Shown: piece by piece, positions 7,929 to 16,775 of the stretch
Numbering within the stretch: position 1 is the stretch's first letter
Layout: each line of letters starts with the position of its first letter
Origin: Aureobasidium sp. EXF-3400
Taxonomy: Eukaryota; Ascomycota; Dothideomycetes; Dothideales; Saccotheciaceae
Direction of reading: 5' to 3'
Length of the DNA stretch: 19,400 nt
NCBI GenBank assembly: GCA_024195585.1
Contig: SWBL01000573.1
Span: forward strand, 1 to 19,400
Made by a program: the position numbers and the translations under genes
Notes under the pieces: generated by a model
What the model saw: the letters and a program-made list of their open reading frames with translations, nothing else
The model's database searches: none
What the model was told of the DNA's origin: nothing

Positions 7929-10409
7929 ATGAGCGCAACCAAAGATGCGGCCGCGTCGCAAGGACAGAAACGCAAAAGAGAAGAGAAGGATGTGACCAAC
8001 AACAAGAAGGCTCAAAGCGATAAACCTCCGGCGTCGATATACAAAAACCTTCAACTTGCCGAAAAGCCTGTATACAAGAACTTACAGATTGCTGAGGCGC
8101 TCAAGGCGCAGTCCAAAACAAAGAAGCAGCGTCTCGACAAAGTGCAAAAGACCGAGAAGCCTAAATTTAAGAATCTCCAGATCGCCGAACCGCAAAAGAC
8201 TGCATCCAAAGAAGCACGAGACGACAAGGTGCAGAGAGCCGAGTCGCAAGAGCATGGAAATGGCGTCAACAGACCACACAACCCCCAGAATGCTCGCCAG
8301 AACAAACTACTCCAGGTCCGCCAGAGTCTGCCTATCTGGCCGCAGGCTGCCAACATTCGCGACGCGCTTCTCGAGAACCACGTCCTGATTCTTGCTGGTG
8401 AGACTGGTAGTGGTAAATCAACCCAAGTTCCTCAGTTTCTTCACACTTCTGCCTGGTGTACTGGACGTATCGCCGTTACTCAGCCCCGTCGTGTCGCCGC
8501 TGTCTCTCTTGCCCGTCGTGTCGCCGAAGAGATGGGTACTCCTCTTGGAAAAAGCCCACAAGCCCTTGTTGGTTACAACGTGCGTTTCGACGATAACGTT
8601 GGAAAGAACAACAGAATCAAATTTCTCACAGAAGGAATGTTGTTGCAAGAGATGTTGAGAGACCCTGCCTTGACCGAATACAGCTGCGTCGTCGTCGATG
8701 AAGTCCACGAACGAAGCGTCAATGTAGATCTGCTCTTAGGTTTCCTACGAGGTCTTCTGACCGGCACGAGTGAAGCAGCCAAGAAGCGAAAAGGGAAGCC
8801 TCTCAAGGTTGTTGTAATGAGTGCTACAGCAGATACTGAGAAGTTGAACGACTTCTTTAGCGAAGGCTTCGGGCAGCCTCGTGTCCAAGACAGTATACCT
8901 ACTGTCGACAGCAGTACACCGACTGTCGACAGCAACGACGCGGCTGTTGATAAATCACGAGAGCCATCTGTTCCAAGCCCAAACAAGATTTCAACATGTT
9001 TTGTTGAGGGTAGAATGTATCCTGTACAAACAGAATATCTTTCTGAGCCCACACGAGACTTCTCCGAAGCAGCTCTATTGCAAATCTTCCAGATCCACCG
9101 TAAGGAGCCTATGCCCGGAGACATCCTGGTCTTCCTGACCGGCGGAGACGTCATCACGAACCTGCAACAAGCCATCGAGGACATGATACCAAACGTAATC
9201 ACCAAAGACTCTGGCCTGCCGAAGCTGCTTGTATTACCACTATATGCAGCACTTTCTCAAGCACAGCAACAGGCTATCTTCTCGCCTGCTCCTCCTAACA
9301 CACGCAAGGTAATCTTGGCTACCAACATTGCTGAAACGTCGATTACTGTATCTGGTGTTCGCTTCGTTATTGACAGTGGAAAGGCCAAGATCAAGCAATT
9401 TCGCAATCGTCTCGGCCTTGACTCACTTCTTGTCAAGGACATATCCAAGTCTTCCGCTATTCAACGTCAGGGTCGTGCAGGCAGAGAGGCAGCCGGAAAG
9501 TGTTTCCGCCTGTACACAAAGTCAAACTTTGAGGCTTTAGAGAAAGACACCGTTCCAGAGATTCTGCGATGCGACTTGAGTTCGGCAGTACTCACCATGA
9601 AGGCGAGAGGCGTTCACGATGTTATGGATTTCCCGCTCCTGACTCGTCCATCGAGAGAAGCAATGGAGCGTGCTCTATTGCAATTGCTTCAACTTGATGC
9701 GTTGAATCCTGAAGATGGAAACATAAGTGACTTGGGTCGTAAGATTGCAAGACTACCACTGACCCCAGCTCATGGAAGGACAATCATAGCAGCCGCCGAG
9801 CCTGAGATGGGGTGCCTACTACCTGTGATCGACATTGTAGCCTGTTTCAACTCGGAAAACATATTTCTTGAAGTCAAGGACCAAGATGCAAACGACGAGG
9901 CCAGAGAAGCACGCAACAAACTATCACGCCGTCAAGGAGATCATTTGACCCTGCTCAGCGCCGTACAAGCCTACGCTTCAGAACGGACCGACCGTAAGCA
10001 ATGGGCCAAGCAACACCTGGTCTCGCACCGCTCTATGCAAAATGTCATGGATGTCCGCAAACAACTCCGCGCCCAATGTCAACAAGCCAAACTCCTTACG
10101 AAAGAACAACTCGCCACCGCCGATGATGATGATGACCTCAACACCATATCAGAGTCTACGGGAAACAACATCTTGAAGTGTTTCCTGCGCGGGTTTCCTG
10201 CCAATGTTGCCAGATTGGTGCCTGATGGCAGTTACAGGACGATCCATGGGCACATGGCTGTGGCCATTCATCCCAGCAGTGTCTTGTATGGCAGGAAGCT
10301 CGAAGCTATTTTGTACAACGAGTTTGTATATACAAACAGGACGTATGCTCGCAGTGTCAGTGCTATACAGATGAATTGGCTGGAGGAGGTGTACGCGGCA
10401 CCGGCATGA
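7929..10409 (+). CDS. DEAH-type (DEVH-box) RNA helicase, DHR2/DHX33-like
   Basis: Intronless, 826 aa. Motif I GETGSGKST is at 157-165, Ia TQPRRVAAVSLARR at 184-197, II DEVH at 257-260 (DEAH in most relatives), III SAT at 298-300, V ATNIAETSITVSG near 464-476, and VI QRQGRAGR at 512-519. A ratchet/winged-helix region and OB-fold domain follow, ending GRKLEAILYNEFVYTNRTYARSVS-type. This is the DEAH/RHA family of 3'-5' NTP-dependent RNA helicases. Size and end resemble yeast Dhr2 and human DHX33, which act in nucleolar rRNA processing, so a role in 40S biogenesis is inferred. The N-terminal 130 residues are lysine-rich (KRKREEK, likely nuclear signal) and hold three copies of an octamer like YKNLQIAE at 38-45, 49-56 and 80-87. 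A 21-bp duplication sits in the linker after motif III. DHX35 or another paralogue is possible. Confidence 0.9.
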   Translation: MSATKDAAASQGQKRKREEKDVTNNKKAQSDKPPASIYKNLQLAEKPVYKNLQIAEALKAQSKTKKQRLDKVQKTEKPKFKNLQIAEPQKTASKEARDDKVQRAESQEHGNGVNRPHNPQNARQNKLLQVRQSLPIWPQAANIRDALLENHVLILAGETGSGKSTQVPQFLHTSAWCTGRIAVTQPRRVAAVSLARRVAEEMGTPLGKSPQALVGYNVRFDDNVGKNNRIKFLTEGMLLQEMLRDPALTEYSCVVVDEVHERSVNVDLLLGFLRGLLTGTSEAAKKRKGKPLKVVVMSATADTEKLNDFFSEGFGQPRVQDSIPTVDSSTPTVDSNDAAVDKSREPSVPSPNKISTCFVEGRMYPVQTEYLSEPTRDFSEAALLQIFQIHRKEPMPGDILVFLTGGDVITNLQQAIEDMIPNVITKDSGLPKLLVLPLYAALSQAQQQAIFSPAPPNTRKVILATNIAETSITVSGVRFVIDSGKAKIKQFRNRLGLDSLLVKDISKSSAIQRQGRAGREAAGKCFRLYTKSNFEALEKDTVPEILRCDLSSAVLTMKARGVHDVMDFPLLTRPSREAMERALLQLLQLDALNPEDGNISDLGRKIARLPLTPAHGRTIIAAAEPEMGCLLPVIDIVACFNSENIFLEVKDQDANDEAREARNKLSRRQGDHLTLLSAVQAYASERTDRKQWAKQHLVSHRSMQNVMDVRKQLRAQCQQAKLLTKEQLATADDDDDLNTISESTGNNILKCFLRGFPANVARLVPDGSYRTIHGHMAVAIHPSSVLYGRKLEAILYNEFVYTNRTYARSVSAIQMNWLEEVYAAPA
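8899..8940 (+). repeat. 21-bp tandem duplication inside the helicase gene
   Basis: Two near-identical 21-nt units encode PTVDSST and PTVDSND. Each contains the perfect 10-bp palindrome CTGTCGACAG (8902-8911 and 8923-8932). In frame, so it lengthens a linker rather than breaking the protein. Confidence 0.75.
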
Positions 10410-10816
10410 GAAAAGGTCGAAACATAGCGTATACAGCAATTCAGTAGCAAACAAACCTTTCTATGACCAGTCTGTTCCACCCCGGTATCATAGTCCGAAT
10501 ATCGAGGAACTAGCGTTTTGCGTTCGTGAGCATGCACATGGCCGAGTAACAAGAGACTGAGAGCACTTTGAAGCTCAGAATAAGCTTTGTCCGATCGGCA
10601 ATGGGTTTCCCGAAGGGGGTGTCCGAGCAGCGCCGATACTTACGCCGAAAACGGGCGCCTGTCCCACCAACTTTGCCGGGTCATCGGCTAGACCATTAGA
10701 TATTGTACAAGTAGTGAATCATCGTCGGTTTTTGTGTCGTCCATTCGATTCGTCCGATTGCTCGCATTGATGTTGTTATAGTACTCGATAAGTACACATA
10801 GTTTGTCCTGCCTAAC
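10410..10816. promoter_or_regulatory. intergenic region, helicase 3' end to BioDA promoter
   Basis: 407 nt on the same strand as both flanking genes. It should hold the helicase 3' end and the BioDA promoter. A GC-rich block at about 10600-10680 stands out from its surroundings. No TATA box or poly(A) consensus is clear to me, and no gene. Confidence 0.4.
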
Positions 10817-13204
10817 ATGCGTCAAGTCGGATCTGCTCTATGGCCGAGGCTTAGAGCTGTGCAGGTCTACGGAGCCAATACTGGTGTAGGCAAGACAGTT
10901 GTTAGTACGTTGCTCTGCAAGGCTCTGAGGAAGAGATTGCCAGACTACAATGTACATTACTTGAAGCCAATCTCGACTGGACCGCTCGACGAACAGGATA
11001 ACCGGTAAGTCCGTCTGTATACTTGGTTGATTGACAAATGCTAATCTATCTGTAGGCACATAACGAGATACTCCAAGGACATAACATCCAAAACACTACT
11101 TCAGTTTGACGACCCAGTCAGCCCTCATATTGCCGCCAGGATATCCAAGGAGCCCATCGACGACCAGAGCATCTTGACTCGTGTTTACGATGAACTGCTC
11201 AACTATGCTACCGGAAAGGATGCTGTAGCAGTTGTTGAAACTGCTGGTGGCGTGCTATCTCCGGCGCCTTCTGGAAACGTGCAAGCGGATCTCTATCGAC
11301 CATTGAGACTACCCGCGTTGCTTGTGGGTGACCATCGTCTGGGTGGTATTGGCTCTACCATCTCGTCTTGGGAATCACTTCATGTCCGTGGATACGATGT
11401 GAACTCTGTTCTGCTGTTTGAAGAGTCAAGATACGACAACTACAACTATCTTAAGGACTACTTCAAGGAAAGAGGCATCTTGACTCTTTCTTTGCCGCCA
11501 CCTCCCGAGGTCAAGTCTTCTCAAGCAGAGGACGAGGAATCCATGAAACAATACTACGACTCGGCAAGCGGCTCATCTAGCCTGGAACAGTGCATCGACA
11601 ACATCATCAGCACCCATGACCAAAGGCTGTCTAGCTTGCAGTCGCTGCCCAAGAGAGCCGATACCAGCATCTGGCATCCCTTCATGCAGCACACCGAAAG
11701 ATCAGAGCAGAACATTCTGGCCATCGACTCAGCCTATGGTGACTACTTCCAAACTCACAACTCTTCCGCTTCTGACCCGAAAGAGGGCAATCAACTCAAG
11801 CCTGCCTTTGATGGTTCAGCATCATGGTGGACACAAGGTCTAGGTCATGGAAATCCCGCATTGGCACTTACCGCTGCACATGCCGCTGGTCGTTACGGCC
11901 ACGTCATGTTCGCTGGTGCTGCACATGAACCTGCAGTATCACTCTCGGAAACGCTACTCAAGAACATTGGCAACCCTCGCCTGTCAAAAGTTTTCTTCAG
12001 CGACAACGGAAGCACTGGTATGGAGGTTGGTACTAAGATGGCTCTCAAGGCAGCCAGTAAGCGCTATGGTTGGTCTCCAGACGATGAGATCTTGATCCTC
12101 GGTCTCAAGGGCAGTTATCACGGCGACACTATAGGCACCATGGACCTGTCAGAACCATCAACATACAACAAAAAGGTTGAGTGGTACTCGGGCCGTGGCC
12201 ATTGGTTTGACTTCCCGCTTGTCAAGATGCAAGATGGCAAGTGGGTCGTCGAGCCTCCTGCAGGCATGGAGGAAGAGTTTGGCCCTGTTCGCTCCTTCTC
12301 CAGTCTGGACGAAATCTTTGCACTCCCTGGTAGAAAAGCCGATGCAGAGCGTTACGAGTCTTACATCAAGACTTCTCTCGAAGCTTTGACTGCAGAAGGC
12401 AAGAAGTTTGGCGCTCTTATCATGGAGCCAGTCATCCTAGGTGCTGGTGGTATGCTCTTCAGTGATCCTCTCTTCCAGCACATGTTGGTTAAGGTTGCAC
12501 GTGAGCAGTGTCCTGAACTCTACGGTAAACCCGAAGCTACATCAGAGTCGGAGCTGACATGGAAGGGTATTCCTGTTGTCTTCGATGAGGTCTTCACCGG
12601 TCTGTATCGTCTTGGCCGTTTCAGCAGTTCATCGTTTGTCGATGTTCAGCCTGACATCTCTGTCCACGCCAAGCTGCTTACTGGTGGCTTGCTGCCCCTT
12701 TGTACCACTCTCGCCAGTGAGAGCATCTTCGAAGCCTTCTTGAGCCCTGAGAAGTCGGACGCTTTGCTCCATGGCCACAGCTACACTGCACATGCCGTGG
12801 GCTGCGATATCGCCAGATACTCGCTTAAGACCATGCAGGAGATGGATCAAGGCTCTTCCTGGGCAAGCTTCAAGTCCTCCTGGAAACAAGAGGACAATGC
12901 CAAGCAGAATCTCTGGAGCATGTGGTCGCAAGACTTTGTGCGTGACCTCTCGCTCAGATCCAATGTTGAGAGCGTCTTTGCCCTTGGCTCTGTTCTGGCA
13001 ATCTCGCTCAAGGATCCTGCTGGTTCTGGGTACACCTCGACAGCTGCAACTGGTCTGAGGGACACTCTCCTTCATGACTCGTCGTCTGAGAACGCGATTC
13101 ACTCGCGCGTCTTGGGTAACGTGTTGTATTTGATGGCCAGCATGACCACCTCGCCGGAGACTATTGCAAGCATCCAGAGAAAGGTGCAGACTGCAATGAA
13201 CTGA
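10817..13204 (+). CDS. bioDA: bifunctional dethiobiotin synthetase / DAPA aminotransferase
   Basis: Two exons, 10817-11004 and 11056-13204, with a 51-nt intron (donor GTAAGT, branch TGCTAATC, acceptor TGTAG). The product is 778 aa. The N-terminal half is dethiobiotin synthetase (BioD): P-loop GANTGVGKT at 19-27, Lys50 in LKPISTG, then VETAGGVLSP. It closes the ureido ring using CO2 and ATP. The C-terminal half is a class-III aminotransferase (BioA) that makes DAPA from KAPA with S-adenosylmethionine: WHPFMQHT at 269-276, GSYHGD at 415-420, PLP-contacting Asp573 in FDEVFTG and the likely Schiff-base Lys602 in HAKLLTGG. The fusion is known from filamentous fungi (Aspergillus BioDA) and plants (BIO3-BIO1), so the two middle biotin steps are coupled. 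The arginine-containing N-terminus could be a mitochondrial signal (inference). No other biotin gene is in the window. Confidence 0.96.
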
Positions 13205-13379
13205 GAAGTTCTTTGTGCAAAGTTGCATTCTGCGGTAATATATGATTACATTTGAGATTTTAGACATTCGCATACATGTAAAACAGATGTTTAGGACACT
13301 GTATATTCATCAAAATTTCCAGAATGATCGGAGTATATGTGTTGTTGGAAGAAATGGATTGGATGTCTAATCTTAGCGT

Positions 13380-14144
13380 TCAACACCTCACACCCTGCTC
13401 TTTCGCGATCCTGTATATCTCGGTGCATATCCTGTCGACATCTGTCTTCTTCAGAGGCACGCGATGTGTGCCGTCCCACTCAATAAGCGTCACACTGTCA
13501 GGATGACAGTACTTTTTCAACAAATCTCTGTGCAGATGTAGACCAGCATCATTCAGTCCATGTACATGTATCGTCGGTAGTCTGAGGATATGCTCATTGG
13601 GTCCTTCATAGCTGAAGCCCTCGCTGATCTCGCCAGCACCCAGCGTAGCAGGTCCGACCGAGTACTCAGACAATTGCATCAATGGCTGCCTTCCAGCCAA
13701 CAGCACCGCAAACTTGTATTCTGTATCCGCGTGGCCCGTCTTCTCAACGCGCACTTGCTGATCATACAGCAAACTCGCCGCGAGCTTAGCACCCTGGCTA
13801 AAGCCCATCAAGCCCACCCAGGACCCCGTACCAGGATCACTGCTCTTGCAAGTCTCGATGGCATACATGACTTCCTCTATGGCCGAGTCGTCATCGATGT
13901 CGGGGTGTTCGGGCAGCCAGCGCAGCCAGCGGCGGAAAGGACCATAGTCTTCGTAGACGGATGCGATGCCGGGACCTGGAGCGCAGAAGAAGGGGCCGTC
14001 TGCGAAGACGAGGCGGAAGGTCGGGAGGGCTTTGATGAGGCTGCGGGCTTGGAGTTGGAAGACTTCGGCTGTCACGCCGCCGCCGTGGAGGCAGAGGATG
14101 CGAGGAAGGGAGAGGTCGATGGGCTTTGGTGGTGTGGTAGCCAT
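13380..14144 (-). CDS. FSH1-family serine hydrolase
   Basis: Single exon, 254 aa, an alpha/beta hydrolase of the FSH1/OVCA2 family (yeast Fsh1-3). Visible features are ILCLHGGGVTAEVF at 16-29 (oxyanion region), the nucleophile elbow GFSQGA with Ser116, the acid Asp199 in HVHGLNDAGLH, and His227 in WDGTHRVP, so the triad is complete. Substrate is unknown; relatives include general esterases and the thioesterases that release polyketides (LovG type). No polyketide synthase is nearby, so a housekeeping esterase is more likely. No signal peptide: the N-terminus (MATTPPKPIDLSLP) is polar, so cytosolic. Its 3' end converges on BioDA with 175 nt between stops. Confidence 0.92.
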   Translation of the reverse strand: MATTPPKPIDLSLPRILCLHGGGVTAEVFQLQARSLIKALPTFRLVFADGPFFCAPGPGIASVYEDYGPFRRWLRWLPEHPDIDDDSAIEEVMYAIETCKSSDPGTGSWVGLMGFSQGAKLAASLLYDQQVRVEKTGHADTEYKFAVLLAGRQPLMQLSEYSVGPATLGAGEISEGFSYEGPNEHILRLPTIHVHGLNDAGLHLHRDLLKKYCHPDSVTLIEWDGTHRVPLKKTDVDRICTEIYRIAKEQGVRC

Positions 14145-14719
14145 TACTGATATGCGTGCCTTCGAGTAGTTGTTTGTGTAGGTATAGACCGCGATGAGTA
14201 GTCGTCGGTGGATTATATGGCTGTTGTACGTGTGCTCGGGGGATTAAGAGTCGGGGGATAACCAAGGTTGTTGGGATGAGATCTGTAAGGTAAGCAGAGA
14301 GAATGGCAGAGTCGCAGTATTACCAGACGTGCAACATCTTATCCTGTGCCAGACAAAGCGACCTGCGTATCGATCGGATGCATGTGTTTCATTGCTCACA
14401 TCATCTACCCGAACCGGCTCTCCATGCCTTACCGCTCTTACCCAATCCCCGACACTTGAGCGCGCTGCCAGATTTAGAATATCTCCGACAGTGAGCGATC
14501 GTGCCCTCGGAGATTTTGCATTTGACGTGCCATATTGGCAGGTGCGAAGTGCATACGTGTTGCACCATGTAGAAGGAGAGAAACTCAAGTCGCTGAGGTG
14601 TGACGATGATTCTGAGCTCGGGCCATTTGACTCTACCATCTTTATGCCCATCCTCTCTTCTATCCTCTACGACCGCCAACATATCTTTCAGCAGTCTTCA
14701 AGTGTTCCGCGCCAATCGC
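14145..14719. other. intergenic region, peptidase 3' end to FSH1 promoter
   Basis: 575 nt between two minus-strand genes. It must hold the peptidase 3' end and the FSH1 promoter. A 135-codon frame (14244-14651, minus) and a 133-codon frame (14329-14730, plus) overlap each other. Neither shows a domain, low-complexity core or splice pattern I recognise, and the plus frame runs into the peptidase last exon. I judge the region non-coding but cannot exclude a small orphan gene. Confidence 0.4.
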
Positions 14720-16351
14720 TCAGTCGATGACATCGTCTCTCAAATCAAATAGTTGCCTGATGACCTCGTCTGCCTTGCTACGAATGGCATTGTGGTACAT
14801 GACATTGGTCGTGAAAGTCTTACATCCCTTGATCTTCTCCGCCGTCTCGCGGGAGTAATCATAGTCAACATACATCTGATTGGTATCGTCAGTAAATGCG
14901 TCATCACCAATTTCACCAGCTCAAACTCACATCTTCTTGGTATACGGCTGCGTATACAGGAACCTCGTTCTTGCTGAGTTGCTCTTCATCGAACAATGCT
15001 GGCCAGTCAGAGTCTGCAGCTACTCGATTGGCGACGTCTTGGATCTTGCGAAGCTCGCTGTAATCCTCAAACATCCAGCTGAAAATCTGTGTTGTGTCAG
15101 CTAGTCTCGAAATTCGCCAACGAGTCTCTAGACATACCATCTCTCCTGTGAAGTAAACAGGTCCCTCCGAAGTGATTTCGAATTCTGGGAACTCGTTGCG
15201 CATGCGCTCAGCGGACCAATTGGGTGCTTTGCTGCCAGGTTGTTAACAAACGTAGACTAAACAGAGATGCTGCACTTACCCTTCGCAGTATATCTGCTCG
15301 TGCAAAATAGCGTATATGACACCTTCATCAAAGGGCGTGAGCGCATCGATGGCAGAGAGTGTGCCTCTGGTCAAATGGCCAAAGGCCTCAATATCGTAGG
15401 CCGCACGCAGCACGGCTTCGTGCACGCTGTCAATGCCTCCATGCATTCCAAATATGATGCCCATTTGCTGAAAGCGTCTTGCAGTCAAGTTACCTCCGGT
15501 CGGTAGCTTGATAACGCCGTCACCAAAGCGCTGCAGATATCTAACAATCGTCTTGACCCTGTCGACATCCTCGGGGTACTTCTTGTAGTAGTCCTGATTT
15601 CGTCTGGCCACTCTTTTGAACAGTGCCCTGTAGACTGGATCAGGTTGCTTGACAAGCGGTTGAAGACCACCATAGATGAAAGCTTCACGCAGTCCCTGTG
15701 GGTAGAATGAGAGATACGTAATGCTGCAGAATCCGCCAAAGCTCTGTCCCATAATGCTCCACTTCTGCTTCTCCGGTGGGTAGTCTGCAGTCAAAGATTG
15801 TCGAATGGCCTCGCAGTCTCGCACAATACTGTCAGCACGGAAAAGCTTGAGATATTTGGCTTGTACATCGTTCTCTCCACGCAAGCCCAGTGTACTAGGG
15901 GTGATTGGTGTGCTGAGACCAGTACCTCTCTGGTCGAGGTAGAGCATTTGGTAGCCTTTGTCCAGAATAGTCCAGGTGAAGGGATAAGCACTTGGGTGTC
16001 GGCAAGGACCGCCAGGGCCACCGTTCAAGAAAACCATCCACGGCAGTTGACTCTTCTTTGCATCATGGTCACTAGGATCTGCAGGAGATTCATGCTTTCT
16101 GACACTACGAGCAAAGATACGAATGGTTCCAGAGTCCGGTTTCGAGTAGTCTTTGGGCACATCGAAGAAGTGTTCGGTGACTCTCAGCTTACCTGTAATG
16201 AATCAAGTGTCAACACGTATCATCCATAGATAAACACCCTACAAATGGAATATGGAGCGAAGGTTCGAATGATTTGTTTAATCATACCAGGTATCTGATG
16301 AGTTCTTTGTTCTACTATCTTCGCCGCAGCCACTTTGATCGAGGTAGCCAT
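14720..16351 (-). CDS. prolyl-aminopeptidase-like peptidase (S33, alpha/beta hydrolase)
   Basis: Five exons: 16351-16288, 16192-15280, 15231-15138, 15086-14931 and 14875-14720. The four introns are 95, 48, 51 and 55 nt and all junctions are in phase. The product is 460 aa, usual for fungal proline iminopeptidases that remove N-terminal proline from peptides. The start MATSIKVAAAKI leads to HQIPGKLRVTEHFFDVPKDY, the family opening. Oxyanion motif NGGPGG is at 78-83, DQRGTG at 108-113, and nucleophile Ser172 in GQSFGG. The end MYVDYDYSRETAEKIKGCKT, then TNVMYHNAIRSK with His437 (probable catalytic histidine), matches the family. There is no signal peptide, so it is probably intracellular and helps final peptide turnover. 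It is divergent from the kelch gene. Other S33 specificities are possible. Confidence 0.93.
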
Positions 16352-16775
16352 ATTGTGCTGGTTGTGTAGGCAGACAGTGAAGGGAGGGGCCGACGGTTGA
16401 GTTGGTGATAGACGATTGATGAGCCCCGCAGCATTGGCGCCCTGGCTAGTCCATGCCTATCTATTGCTGTGCAACCTTTCCTAGCAAAGACAGCCGACGC
16501 TGGACAGAACAATCTATCTGGTAAAACGCATGCCATTGAGATGTTCTGGCAATAGCTGTACCGACCTAATGTCCTTGGTCTATTTTCCCAATGCTCGAGC
16601 ACGATGGAGGGGAGGGGGTCTGTTTGACAGGGTGTGCGGATATCCACTTGAGCTCGGAGTCTGCTACGCCGACAAATCTCCACACCCAGCAAGATTTGTC
16701 CATTCGATATATATTTACAGCTTGTACGAAAACACCTACTAAAATTCACCGGAACATCGAATTCTGTAGATAGAA
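16352..16775. promoter_or_regulatory. divergent intergenic region peptidase / kelch gene
   Basis: 424 nt between two divergent start codons. On the plus strand TATATAT at 16708-16714 lies 62 nt before the kelch-gene ATG and is a candidate TATA element. A G-rich run (ggaggggagggggt) sits near 16604-16620. No clear element was found for the peptidase. No gene seen. Confidence 0.45.

Noticed and set aside
13590..14150. 186-codon plus-strand open frame
   Set aside because: It lies wholly antisense to the FSH1-type hydrolase, whose catalytic motifs are clear; the plus frame shows no domain.
13380..16351. FSH hydrolase plus peptidase as part of a secondary-metabolite cluster
   Set aside because: No polyketide or peptide synthase, oxidase, transporter or cluster regulator is present; flanking genes are housekeeping.
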